Positions 12,086 to 22,835 of a stretch of 64,000 bases of DNA are shown here, piece by piece (position 1 is the first letter of the stretch; each line of letters opens with the position of its first letter). The notes beneath the pieces are model-generated. The model ran no database searches and was not told where the DNA came from. It was given only the letters and a program-made list of their open reading frames with translations. The translations under genes were made by a program, and so were the position numbers. The DNA is from Anthopleura xanthogrammica (Eukaryota > Cnidaria > Anthozoa > Actiniaria > Actiniidae), in contig OZ025224.1 in the NCBI GenBank assembly GCA_964019055.1, positions 4,063,876 to 4,127,875 of the forward strand, read 5' to 3'.

Positions 12086-12413
12086 GCATTCGATGCAAAC
12101 CGCTGTTTTTGAAGACCACAGACTAATTTGCACAGGCTTAGCCTCGTTTATAAGTCATCTATTCAACGACATCATTAAAAGTCCGGGTGGGATTTCAAAA
12201 CATAGGTATTTTTCAACTTACACATTCTTTACATTACAGTTGACTTTTGCAAATCATTAGCAACAGCCAACTGTAATGTAAAGAATGGGCAAGTTGAATG
12301 ATACCAATCCCTCGGACTTTTAATGATGTCGTTGAATAGATGACTTATAAACGAGGCTAAGCCTGTGCAAATGAGTCTATGGTCTTCAAAAACAGCGGTT
12401 TGCATCGAATGCG
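12086..12413. mobile_element. Palindromic MITE, family A, copy 2
   Basis: Near full-length self-complementary element, ends cattcgatgcaaaccgctg and inverse, matching 7560-7882. It lies in the roughly 970 bp segment (11969-12937) that unit 2 lacks. Confidence 0.85.
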
Positions 12414-12487
12414 AAACTGGAGTATTTCAATAACCAAGTTTTAAGGAGGCCAATTCAAGTATAACGTAAAACTCAATGAATACTCAC

Positions 12488-12593
12488 CTAACAGATATTG
12501 GAATAGCTGATTTACCAGTTTTGATTACCGGGACAGAAATGAACCCATTCTCTTCTTCCACTGACATGTTGTAATAACGAAACTCGATGGTAA
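12488..12593 (-). CDS. Calx copy 1 exon 6: Calx-beta domain 3, first half
   Basis: Acceptor cttcttacag, donor GTGAGT, phase 1 to 2. Reads VTIEFRYYNMSVEEENGFIS then VPVIKTGKSAIPISVR, the opening strands of a Calx-beta domain. The matching region of unit 2 is deleted, so this is the only copy of this exon in the window. Confidence 0.85.
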
Positions 12594-12677
12594 CTGTAAG
12601 AAGGAAACAGCCAATATATAAGTGCTGTTGAAATGTTGCACTCCAGTATATTATAAAGTAGATTCTCAAAGTTGATT

Positions 12678-12678
<1 letters not shown>

Positions 12679-12766
<88 letters not shown>

Positions 12767-12990
12767 ATCTCTCTATCGCTCTCTCTCTCTGTTTTCTGTT
12801 TCTATTCCTTCCTTCTATTGTTCTTTTTTCATTTATTACTCTCTTTTTTCGTTATTCCGTTCTTTTCATTCTTTTTTTCTTTAATTTCCTTTCTTCCTTC
12901 CTTTTTTGATTCCTTTCTTTCTTGCTCCCTTTCTTACTCTCTTCCTTCCTTCCTTCGTTCCTTTCTTCCTTCCTACGTTCCTTCCTTTTA
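12679..12990. repeat. (CT)n followed by pyrimidine-rich (CTTC) tract
   Basis: (CT) for about 75 bp to 12754, then degenerate T/C-rich and CTTC repeats. The distal part (from about 12941) matches unit 2 at 30053-30110. The (CT)n is missing there. Confidence 0.85.
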
Positions 12991-13077
12991 TTTATTCGTA
13001 CTTTCTATCACGATGTATTCTGGTAATGGTAGTAAAATCACGCCAATATGCAAACATCCTATTTTTTAATCAATAAC

Positions 13078-13251
13078 GTTGCGTCTAATGACATGTTAAA
13101 GCACTTTGTGTATTCCACGATGTCGTTATCTATTATAGCAACTGCATCGGCTTTTTCATTTGTGTATTGCAGGGGGGTGAATGTTATGTTTTTGCTGATA
13201 TTTTGATAGTCTGTGTTGATGGTTGTATTTCCTATTCCTTGGGTAAAGTAC
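13078..13251 (-). pseudogene. Calx copy 1 exon 5, truncated
   Basis: Starts normally in phase 2 after tttctaag and reads YFTQGIGNTTINTDYQNISK through IDNDIVEYTKCFNMSLDAT. The homologue of copy 2 30194-30264 (last 59 exon bases, the donor, 12 intron bases) is gone. The frame then reads five or so foreign codons and stops at 13059-13061. Confidence 0.9.
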
Positions 13252-13432
13252 CTTAGAAAATAAAGATCAAGAAGAAACTTTAGTTAAGATTTATTCCCTC
13301 CATTAACGTTGCTTTGACCTTCCCTTCCTCCATACCTTCTATGAATTGATACTTGCTTTCTTATAGTTACCCCCTTCTTCCTCTCTTTCCCCTATTTGTT
13401 TCTTTGATATTTAGTCTCAACCTACCCACCCA

Positions 13433-14121
13433 CCCATCCATTCATCCATTCATCCATTCATCCATTCATCCATTCATCCATTCATCCATTCATCCATTCA
13501 TCCATTCATCCATTCATCCATTCATCCATTCATCCATTCATCCATTCATCCATTCATCCATTCATCCATTCATCCATTCATCCATTCATCCATTCATCCA
13601 TTCATCCATTCATCCATTCATCCATTCATCCATTCATCCATTCATCCATTCATCCATTCATCCATTCATCCATTCATCCATTCATCCATTCATCCATTCA
13701 TCCATTCATCCATTCATCCATTCATCCATTCATCCATTCATCCATTCATCCATTCATCCATTCATCCATTCATCCATTCATCCATTCATCCATTCATCCA
13801 TTCATCCATTCATCCATTCATCCATTCATCCATTCATCCATTCATCCATTCATCCATTCATCCATTCATCCATTCATCCATTCATCCATTCATCCATTCA
13901 TCCATTCATCCATTCATCCATTCATCCATTCATCCATTCATCCATTCATCCATTCATCCATTCATCCATTCATCCATTCATCCATTCATCCATTCATCCA
14001 TTCATCCATTCATCCATTCATCCATTCATCCATTCATCCATTCATCCATTCATCCATTCATCCATTCATCCATTCATCCATTCATCCATTCATCCATTCA
14101 TCCATTCATCCATTCATCCAT
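13433..14121. repeat. 8 bp satellite (cattcatc)n, unit 1
   Basis: About 86 nearly perfect 8 bp units over 689 bp. At the same position unit 2 (30573-30846) carries a 4 bp (catc)n array of about 270 bp. A long IHPF-type frame across it is an artefact. Confidence 0.97.
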
Positions 14122-14267
14122 CTATCTATGGCATTCGTCTGTCCATCCATCCTTCCATCCATCCCTCTTTCCATTTTTTCCTCTATTAAACTTTCTCAAA
14201 TCTTTTTATTTATCATAATATGATCGGCTGCAACTCCAATAATTTTTTTCTTACAAGTTTCACTCAC

Positions 14268-14379
14268 CTTGCCGTCAGTGTTATCTCTGTGCTTGCGTTT
14301 TTACTTTTGAAAAACTTCATGGAAACATTACCAATATTTTCGCTGACGGTCTTGTACTCGCGATGAAAACCAATTGTAA
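14268..14379 (-). CDS. Calx copy 1 exon 4: Calx-beta domain 2, first half
   Basis: Acceptor gtttgcag, donor GTGAGT, phase 1 to 2. Reads VTIGFHREYKTVSENIGNVS then MKFFKSKNASTEITLTA. Copy 2 (38157-38268) differs mainly in the last third. Confidence 0.88.
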
Positions 14380-14692
14380 CTGCAAACAAAACAAGCAAAA
14401 CCAACGGTCAGACATATGACAACACCTAGCTAAGCCTTTCTAAACTAAGAGAGATTTTAATGCATGTAAAGGACACCCTCTAGTCAACAAAAATGTAAGT
14501 GCCAAATTTGCAGTTTCTATGAGGATCAAGAGACATTTCCCGATCCCCGAAGTTGTTAATCCCAGAGTATTTGGTATGAAGAATTATATGCCATAAGGTT
14601 TCCCCAATAATCTTCTTACAGACATATACATTTAATATATTGCCAGCTCATCCGAGAAAAAAATATATTGGCCAATCAGAATCTAGAAAATT

Positions 14693-14926
14693 TGCAAAAC
14701 TGAAGTGTTATCCTTAGTAACCCGGCAACTGTAGATATTAACGGTTATTTCTTAATCTTATTTTCTCACTCAATAATGAATACTAGTAAATGTGCACAAA
14801 ATATCAAAAAACACTCTCATAAAAAAATCTAGCTTTATATCAGATATAAACTTAAGATGAAATTAAAAATAATTAATTATTAAAAACAAGTCAATTTTCG
14901 CACCCTGACACCTCAGTTTTGCAGTG
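14693..14926. mobile_element. MITE with GCAAAACTGARGTGT ends, unit 1
   Basis: Ends ttgcaaaactgaagtgtta and cacctcagttttgcag are inverted. The unit 2 counterpart is about 38582-38812 and a related element is at 2473-2827. It predates the duplication. Confidence 0.65.
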
Positions 14927-15111
14927 ACGTCATTTCTACTTCACTATTTCAGATCAACTGGAGGTGGATAACAAAAGACAGAAAGAAAAAGGAGAAGAAG
15001 AAGCGATCATGATATAATGATGTTAATGATGATGATAATGATGATGATAAATCAAGTTGGATAAACCTCATCTTTGTAAGTGGAATTAACTTTTGAGATA
15101 ACAATGCACTT

Positions 15112-15480
15112 CAATAAAAGATATCTGTATATCAATTAACCTTTCTGGAATTGTACAAACACGTTGCATTATTGGGCTGTGTTTAATAAAATATATATGT
15201 CTATCGATTAGCCTTTCTGGAATTGTACAAACGCGTTGCATTATTGGGCTGTGTTTAATAAAATATATACGTCTATCGATTAGCCTTTCTGGAATTGTAC
15301 AAACGCGTTGCATTATTGGGCTGTGTTCAATAAAAGATATCTGTCTATCGATTAGCCTTTCGGCTGGAATTGTACAAACGCGTTGCATTATTGGGCTGTG
15401 TTCAATAAAAGGTATCTGTCTATCGATTAGCCTTTCGGCTGGAATTGTAGAAACGCGTTGCATTATTGGGCTGTGTTTAG
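15112..15480. repeat. 72/75 bp tandem array, unit 1 (5 units)
   Basis: Five units of 72 or 75 bp in Calx intron 3. On the minus strand all are open in one frame (HSPIMQRV…IPERLIDRQI…IE). Unit lengths differ only by 3 bp. Unit 2 has nine units (39003-39655). A diverged inverted monomer lies outside the array at about 15625-15670. Treated as non-coding satellite. Confidence 0.85.
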
Positions 15481-15735
15481 GGAAGTTACATCGGTCAATT
15501 GGCATTTTATGCATAAAGAAATGAAATTAATTTTAAAATTAACACGACAATTACGGTTTTCTATCAGTTTTCACTGCAGCAAGCGAAATGGACGCCATAT
15601 AAGTATTAAAGCGTCCCCTAAAACAGCCCCATGATGCAACGTGTTCTGCAATTCCGGAAAGGCTGGCTAATTTTGCAGAAAAATGAATTCATATAAAAAA
15701 AATCATTCTTGTTCTTTTATTATCTTTTACTCTAC

Positions 15736-15968
15736 CTTTATCGTCATCTTTTATCTTGATGATCACGCTGCCGTGTGGTTTACACACATCTGTATTGGGG
15801 GTTGTGATATTGATAAAGAACCTTTCAATATAGTTCTCTAACTTCTTGTCGTTCAATATTGCGAAGTTGATGGTCTTGGAAGTGGGCCCTGCGCCAGGAA
15901 ACGTTATACCCTTGGAGGACGGAATATAGTCGGCTCCGTCCTTTGCTGTGTCAGAATGAGTTGTTGCC
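15736..15968 (-). CDS. Calx copy 1 exon 3: Calx-beta domain 1, second half
   Basis: Acceptor tgtttctag, donor GTAGAG, phase 2 to 1. Contains TTHSDTAKDGADYI, INFAILNDKKLENYIERFF and IIKIKDDDKG, a typical Calx-beta second half. About 30 of 77 residues differ from copy 2 and the exon is 6 bases longer, although the flanking introns are about 96 percent identical. Confidence 0.92.
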
Positions 15969-16212
15969 CTAGAAACAATGTAAGTTTCCATAATCACAAA
16001 CTGACCTTCTAGTACCATTCACCACTTTTAAATTCCCATAATACTTTGCGTTTTGGGGGGTCAGCAATGAGACAAAATCGTCAATTTCACCGTGAAGATT
16101 AATAAGAATTGAAAAAAAAAATCTAAAAACTTTTATGCATCTATGATAGATTCTATCAGAATTTACAAAAACCAGAAATAAAGAAACTTGAACGGCTTTA
16201 TGTAAAGCAAAT

Positions 16213-17139
16213 ATATGTCTTATTGTAAATCCATACATTGTCTATAACACCATACGTTTCATTCTCCTATGCGTGCATGATTAACACTGATTAAACTGAT
16301 ACTTGATTTTTGAGTGACAACAACAAATATTTTCAGCATCTGCACGAAAAGTTTTAAGTTTTCGCAAATTAATATGGGGGATGTGAAAGTGGTGAAAAGT
16401 TCCTTTATTTTAAGGATATTAACTTTGACCATATACTTCCAGACATCGAATGCTAAAGCAACGCATGGACTTACGGCTTTACGCTGGAGATTACGGCTCC
16501 GCTATTCCGGGAGGGATTATAGACTGATCAGGAAGCTCGGCCAAAGCCTTAGGGAGATTAACCATTTGTTATGGCAAGCAAACCGGGTATGTCGCTTGTG
16601 TCGTGGATTGATTAGTTCCCATTGTCACTCCTTTCCGTGTGGGATGCATTTTGAAAAGCTAGCCGCAATATATCTTAATGCATTATTTTACATTGGTGGA
16701 AATAAAAAGTGACGTCTCATTTTCTTATCCTTTAAAATATTTCAGTTGAAAGCAATTTTGAAAATCTATTGAATGGACAAGGGAAAATTCAAGTTTAATC
16801 GATTCAAGGCTCTGCTCCTGAATCAACTTATGTTTTTATGCGGGCGCGCACGAGTTTTTAAAATAATAAAAAATTCTAATTCAACTTTTGAGTTAGCCAT
16901 GCCCTGACTTAGATCAGCCAAGAGGTTGTTTCAGGGTTAGATCTGTGAATTAGCCATGCCCTGACTTAGATCAGTCCAGAGGTTGTTTCAGGGTATAATC
17001 TGTGAGTTAGTCATGCCCTGACTTAGATCAGTCCAGAGGTTGTTTCAGGGTATAATCTGTGAGTTAGCCATGCCCTGACTTAGATCTTTTATAACTTTTT
17101 TTCCTATCCTATGTAATGTAATTGTAATGGATGGTATCT
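16213..17139. other. Unit 1-specific intron segment
   Basis: Not shared with unit 2, which has 40381-41395 here instead. It holds the 57 bp repeat array (16890-17086). A 132-codon plus-strand frame at 16314-16712 has no recognisable domain and no homologue in unit 2, so it is left uncalled. Confidence 0.5.
16890..17086. repeat. 57 bp tandem repeat, about 3.5 units
   Basis: Unit reads gagttagccatgccctgact then tagatcag…gaggttgtttcaggg. Diverged copies occur at 24410-24580, 50430-50612 and 52015-52065, and an inverted array at 63570-64000. Confidence 0.9.
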
Positions 17140-17436
17140 CCTAATCCCCTATTCTTATACGAATAATTTAACAGGTTTTGATGTCCCCCATTTACAGGTT
17201 AAGGATTTTTAGGGTTGGGAGACAGCTAGGGCCTATACGATTCATTTTAAAAGTCGTTATCCGAGAAAGTTTCAAGTTCGAACCATTTGCAGATATTACT
17301 TATTAACAAAAGGCACTGTCCTTCTCCGATCTTTAGTTGTTTTAAGACCATTAGCGTTTGTCCGGTCGAGGCTTAAAGCTAGACTGCAATGCGCAGGCGC
17401 TATCTCAGAAAAGATATACTTAAGGTAAGGATGGCT

Positions 17437-17705
17437 AACTAACAATTAGTCCTCGAGGCCGAAGGCCGAATGGGCTATTGACTCGTAGGCCATGAGAGCG
17501 AGAGGTCTAATTGTTTTAATAAAAACCTACTAATCGGTCCAATAAAAGGATGCAAAAAGTTTTGGATTTTGCTTTAAATATTTTTTTTTTTGGTTTTCAA
17601 AACCGGCGCTTTTCGCTACTAGAGGTCTATCACTAATAGACCCCTAGTAGCTCAGCCAATCACAGGGTTCGATTGGTGATAGACCATTAGTAGGTTTTTT
17701 CTAAC
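17437..17705. mobile_element. MITE, family B, copy 2 (unit 1 only)
   Basis: Same ends as 11126-11415 and highly similar. Unit 2 near 41682-41690 lacks it (ctaactaaggttag is uninterrupted there). Two unit 1-specific copies indicate activity after the duplication. Confidence 0.8.
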
Positions 17706-17773
17706 TAAGGTTAGTAGAATAGTCTGAGTTAAATGCATTGGTCCATTCATTTCTCACCATCACATTTACTTAC

Positions 17774-17906
17774 GTTATGGTGACTCCTCCTGACAAATCC
17801 CCACTCCTTATGAAGGTAACTGGTAATACTGTTTGGTTTTCAATGACTTGGATCACTGGACCATCTTTAATTGTTATGTTTACGCATCCAGAGGCACTCT
17901 TGATCA
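17774..17906 (-). CDS. Calx copy 1 exon 2: Calx-beta domain 1, first half
   Basis: Acceptor gttcaacag, donor GTAAGT, phase 1 to 2. Reads VIKSASGCVNITIKDGPVIQ then VTFIRSGDLSGGVTI, the start of the mature protein. By hand count about 19 of 133 bases differ from copy 2, against about 2 in the adjacent 130 bp of intron. Confidence 0.9.
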
Positions 17907-18040
17907 CTGTTGAACAAATTGCCAATAAAAAAGTTAAGACCCAGTTCAGTCGTCGAAATTTTATCTAATTGGTTTGAGGTCGAGCGCTGTTTTCCCTTAA
18001 AATATATATTTAGTAATAGTATGTAGACTAAACTTAACAC

Positions 18041-18299
18041 AATGATTCAAATTATTCAAAGACTATATTTATTGGTCTTATTTTATATAGTTTATTTATT
18101 TTAGGTCTTATTTATTGGTTTAGTTCGTACATAAGTATTCCTAGGTTCTTTTGCTCGCGCTTTATTTTCTACAGCGCGCGCTTTGTCTTGTTATTTAAAT
18201 TCGTTTATACACGTAGATCTCCTTGTTTTTCTGATTGGCCCTTATATTCTTATGACGAAAATCGCGCGCGCTTATAGTCTTTGAATAATTTGAATCATT
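18041..18299. mobile_element. MITE with 27 bp perfect inverted ends
   Basis: Ends AATGATTCAAATTATTCAAA(GACTATA) at 18041-18067 and their inverse at 18273-18299. The unit 2 copy is about 42260-42514 with a slightly eroded right end. A small hairpin with ctgaaga…gcgaaagctcgg follows at 18320-18352. Confidence 0.75.
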
Positions 18300-19100
18300 G
18301 GTCTTTAAGACCTACTTTTCGCCCTGAAGATGCACTGGAAGTGCGAAAGCTCGGAAACTTAATAAAAGATTCGTGGAAGAAACAAACGTAAACAAATTAA
18401 TATTTTGTACATTTTTCGAGCCTCAGATTGAGAAGTGCAAGGGGTCTATTCCTTTGTTTTCACTTGACGTCATTTCCTGACTCGTGCGGAGGGTTCATCA
18501 GCTGAATCACATGCAAGTTTTAATATTGTAGAACTCTTTCTGGCTAACAACACATGGCGGTGGGTGTATGACCACCACTTGGAACTGATCATGAAATTAA
18601 AAGACTTTTATCAGCTGATCGAAATTCAGCAATAAGGACATATTTACTAAGCCTTTCATGATCAGTGTTTATACTACCGGGGTTTCACTGAGGTCCACTT
18701 TGCTAAAACTATGAATGGGCAAAACAATGACGCAAAATCATATCCGTGACATACTATTAATACTAGGGCACTGGGGCAGAACTGCATGACTGAAAACAGG
18801 AATAAATTGCTAAGAACGCTAACCATTTACAAAGTGCTTCTACTTTGCCCCATTCAAATAATTCTTCAATCTAACCATAGCAATAGTTGATATTGATGTC
18901 TCAAATAGCTTTATTTAAAAAAAAATAGAACTGGATTTTGACATTTTAGAGCAAGGGGAAAGTATTGGCATTAATTTGTTGCTTTCTTGAAATATTCAAA
19001 GCAGTAAATATCCATCGTATATTCCAAATATTTGCGTAGAATGCCAAAGTATTTAATCACAAGATCATTTTAGGCCATATTCTTGAAAGAAGGTAAAGAT

Positions 19101-19340
19101 TTAAGGAATAAAAAACAGTTTTCCGTGTATTATACTCTGATAAAGACACGCGGGATGTGGAGAGAACACGAGAGAAGCGTAGGAAACCACGACGCGTAGC
19201 GGAAAACTGTTTTTTATTGCTTTTATAAAATAACTAACTTTTCAAGAGAGAAAAAATGAGGTGAGCATGTATTATGCTCTCATAAAACATGGCTTTTTGA
19301 CCAATCAGAGCGCGCGTAATATCAAAGTTATTTTTTTAAA
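19101..19340. mobile_element. Insertion present only in unit 1
   Basis: Contains inverted ATAAAAAACAGTTTTCCG (near 19108) and CGGAAAACTGTTTTTTAT (near 19200). Unit 2 reads straight through at about 43300. Confidence 0.6.
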
Positions 19341-19500
19341 TTTGGTCTTAATAACGAATTTTGAGGACACGACACGCTATCTCATACTAGTTTTGTGAGC
19401 TCGAAAGCACTAACGTCAGGAGAGCATAGTTAGAATCTACCTAATCACGGGAGTTTAATTAATTGAGCTATAATCTGTATTGTTATTAGTTTTGACTTAC

Positions 19501-19561
19501 CTATATTCGAGAAAAGGAAGACTAGAAGAACGATGACCCGATGAATGAGTGATAGCTTCAT
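19501..19561 (-). CDS. Calx copy 1 exon 1: signal peptide
   Basis: Starts at ATG (19559-19561) in a good context (gtgaacATGA) and reads MKLSLIHRVIVLLVFLFSNI: a basic n-region and a strong hydrophobic core. Ends in phase 1 at GTAAGT. The upstream 19562-20430 is AT-rich and should hold the promoter. No core element can be assigned. Confidence 0.85.
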
Positions 19562-20432
19562 GTTCACGAGCAGCGTTGGCGGCGGTTGTTAGACGAATGC
19601 GAAGCGAACGAGCGAATACAAAATGTCAATGAAAGCTAGCCGTACTATGATTACACGGATGGCTTCATTACTGACGACAGTAATTATTGTGCATGAGGGA
19701 TTTTAACCCAGTTGTACAAACATATTATTACATAGAAAGAGAAAAATGTGCTGGAACTCAAAAATTTATAATTTGTATTCTATATTTTCACAAATAACTA
19801 GCAAAAGTTCTGTATATTAAAAACGAAAAAACTATGAAAAATAGACAGATAATGAATATAGATAGGAGAATTTTGTTTTTTTAGAGTGGTTTCCATAAGC
19901 TCGTAAAATACACTTCAGCATATTTAGCACTTACTTCACTCTATAATTCTTTTGTTTTCTGTTCTGTTTGTCTGACTATTATATTCTAATTAGTATACTT
20001 TGTTTCCGCACGGGTTAATCAAAACCACGAGTTCTATATTTTTACAAATATTAAACTAGCAAAAGTTCTGTGTTTTACAGTGAGGACACTCGAACGTACC
20101 ATGAACACTTGATATTTTTATATATTTTTTATTTTATGAACTTTCTACTGCTACAAACCTTCTGAAAATGAAGCACTGAACTCAAATAATCTTATTGTTC
20201 AAAATAAATCATATTTCCAATCGATTCACACAAGGTATAAAGGAGAAAAAAAGTATGAAAAAACCTCAAAATGTTACCGAATATAAATAATTTAAAAAAA
20301 AATATTTTTATTTATATTCTTTATTTTATTAGTTTGGTTTCTAGAGTTTGTGGTGTTTTTGGAAAGTTCTAGATTTACTCACCCGCGGGCTAATCGGGAG
20401 AATCGGAAATACCTTTATAGTGCCATAGAGTG
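19562..20432. other. Intergenic region 5' of Calx copy 1
   Basis: AT-rich, colinear with unit 2 (43499-44535) apart from small insertions. It probably contains the Calx promoter, but no motif is supportable. Confidence 0.5.
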
Positions 20433-20720
20433 ATTTTTCTTAAAGTGCACCTAACCCCTGATACAATACTTCCAGTATCGATTCTACATGAAGTGAATAT
20501 TTGAATGGTGAAATATTTCTTGATTTGAGTGTTGTGTCTTTAGGTTGTAAATGATTATACTCCCAATATGTTAATGACTGTGACGTCATCCCAGGCTTTT
20601 GAGTATATTTGTTTTACTCATAATACGTTTATTATTATGAGAAATTTACAGCAAACCTTATGGAAACCATGAGTATAATGATGATGCTTTTTAACTGCTA
20701 TTTGTGTGAACCTGTTATAG
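20433..20720. mobile_element. Element of the taaagtgcacctaacccctg family, unit 1
   Basis: Begins taaagtgcacctaacccctg, as do 44547-44820 (unit 2) and both ends of 62391-63450. It directly abuts the last RPTP exon and supplies that exon's C-terminal codons and stop in unit 1. Confidence 0.7.
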
Positions 20721-21714
20721 TCACTGAAAGAATCCAAATATGACATCACCAATTCAAAGCAGAATCTGTATTGGACCTGTAGAACAAAATATAAATTAGA
20801 AATTATGAGATATTGTATGATAACTGTTATAAATCTAACATTCTGATTGGTTCGTCACTTTCATTTGCGTCATTCGTATCCGGCAAAATAGCGATTATTT
20901 GTAATTTGTCTTTTATTTAAAAAAACGTGCTTGCTTGCTGTATTCAGTCCTAAAGCACCTTGGGATTGTTAGAACACTCGAGAAGTGTTCAGAATCACTC
21001 CTTTACGTGTCATGCATGCCTCTCCTAACATTCTCTCGTGCAAATGTTCTGCGTACCACATTCCCCTCATGTATGTTATTCAACATAACAACGGTTCCCA
21101 ATTTGTTGTCATAGATCATTTTCCAGAAATCACCGATGGTGTTGTCGAGAGGAGCTTGGGTCAATATATATGCGTGCCTCTGTCTATAGCCCTGAAATAA
21201 ATAAAAAAACACCAGTGAATCACATGGTCAGTCTCATGACCATAGTGCACTCGTCTCCGACCTCTGGCCGGGTTACTGGGCTCGATTCCTGGACTTATTA
21301 GCATCACATTTGATGTATGCCTTTCCTAATTTGTTTGATCTCCCCCGGATTTGTGGGCTGACACGGCCAGCTGAAGACTAGCCTGCGTGCATCCGGAACG
21401 TCACTGTGGTTAAGTCCGTATTTCCGTACTGGATTTCAGTACCCGCACTGATTGGCTCTTTCTTAATTAGTTAAGAATGAATTGGCATAGCAGCCAATAT
21501 TCACAAATCAACGAATTTTTAGGCTCATGTTGGATACTGGATCTAGTAGGAGATTTTTCTATCATTTTAATTTCTATGGGCGCTTGTTTTACTAACAGAG
21601 AAGAACAGTTTCAAGATATATCTACTGTTTTTGCCGTTGAATATTGCGTCTACTTGTTTGTTGACCTTTGCAATTTGAATCACTACTCTAATTACTTAAA
21701 AAAACTCATGAATA

Positions 21715-22148
21715 TTTAATGAGGAGAACACAATAGAATCATCGACCATGGAGGAGGTTTTAAATCTGATAAAATATCATCTTCATTTCCATAAACTTTA
21801 ACTAGGGTTTTCTCTGCCAAACTTGGTTCATTCGTAAAAAATTCAATAGAACATGTGAACATACACCTAGAGGTTTTTTAAGCTGTTTAATAAACTCACA
21901 GATCGTGTTTTCGCCTCGTGTTTTAAACCCAATAAAACACTCCTCGGCTGCTCGTATATTAAACAGTACATCTTGTCACACAATTCGTATAAGATAATTC
22001 CTTCCTCTGGCAATTCTATCCAAATCTTCAAAATCTTATTTTATATGTTTCTAAGGAAATATAATGCAAAATTTCTGTAGTGAAACACCGAAGCTAACGT
22101 CAATGTTAGCGCCTAGAACAGACTTGGATAGGCGCTATATAAATTGCA

Positions 22149-22194
<46 letters not shown>

Positions 22195-22835
22195 TTTATT
22201 ACTGCTAAGAAAGTCGTTGAATACCGCGGCAAATCGTTACTCATCAATATTGACATACACCTACTTGCAAAAACGTTGTCATACAACATTTGAACATTTG
22301 TAGTTTCAAGATTAGGAATAAATTAAAAGTACAAAAGAAAGAGTTCTGCTTCAATGATCTTCTTTTGTACTTTTAATTTATTCCTAATCAACTAAACTAC
22401 AAATGCTCAAATGTTGTATGACAACGTTCTTGCAAGTAGGTGTTCGGTTTATCTTTCTGCAGATCATTCTTTGGCGAACCAATCAGAACGCATGTTAGAA
22501 TGAATTGGCATAACAGCCAATCACAGTCTATTATATATAATCGTGCAACCAGAACAAGAAATCTTGCGTTGATTGGCAGACCGTCTTAACCAGAGTTAAA
22601 GTCGGGCTGCACGCAGGCTAGCTGAAGACGAGACTAAATCATATTTAACACAAGATATCTAACACTAGCTTCACTTTGATTTTCCTTCCTCTGCCAAAAA
22701 AATAAAAAATAAAATGTAAAAACAGACCAAGACGAGATATTCCAAATTGACCTATGAACGAGCGACACAATTACTATAAAGACCAGGCCAGAGGTTATTC
22801 AAGGGTTCGATATATAAGATTGTTTCTTTGGTTTG
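21715..22835. other. Unit 1-specific insertions in the RPTP fragment
   Basis: Mostly absent from unit 2. Contains a retroposon-type tail ending ggcgctatataaattgcata followed by (TTA)n at 22147-22193, and a long palindrome at 22245-22441 (arms of about 85 bp around ttcttttgtacttttaattt). Confidence 0.7.
22245..22441. mobile_element. Palindromic MITE
   Basis: Arms about 22245-22345 and 22352-22441 are reverse complements (cacctacttgcaa…aacgttgtcatac). Present only in unit 1. Confidence 0.75.

Larger units (their letters stand above)
8463..19561 (-). pseudogene. Calx-beta membrane receptor, copy 1 (exon 5 broken)
   Basis: A type I single-pass membrane protein gene in eight exons: signal peptide, three Calx-beta domains of two exons each, and a transmembrane exon. 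Intron phases repeat exactly: each domain's first exon enters in phase 1 and leaves in phase 2, and its second exon enters in phase 2 and returns to phase 1. Calx-beta domains are calcium-binding beta-sandwiches known from Na/Ca exchangers, FRAS/VLGR proteins and sponge aggregation factors. Here they form the whole ectodomain. Exon 5 lacks its last 59 bases and its donor (71 bp missing relative to copy 2) and would run into TAG at 13059-13061, ending after domain 2 without a membrane anchor. Exons 6-8 are intact. Either this is a pseudogene or it makes a shortened secreted form. It lies downstream of the RPTP fragment on the same strand. Confidence 0.75.

Noticed and set aside
13353..14189. 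278-codon frame rich in IHPF
   Set aside because: Translation of the (cattcatc)n satellite; the 8 bp unit gives a 24 bp coding period and no stop by construction.
15086..15514. 142- and 237-codon minus frames (second at 38976-39689) as genes
   Set aside because: They consist almost entirely of the 72/75 bp satellite inside a Calx intron; kept as a repeat and noted as a question in the findings.
16314..16712. 132-codon plus-strand frame
   Set aside because: No recognisable domain, not conserved in unit 2, and inside an intron on the other strand.
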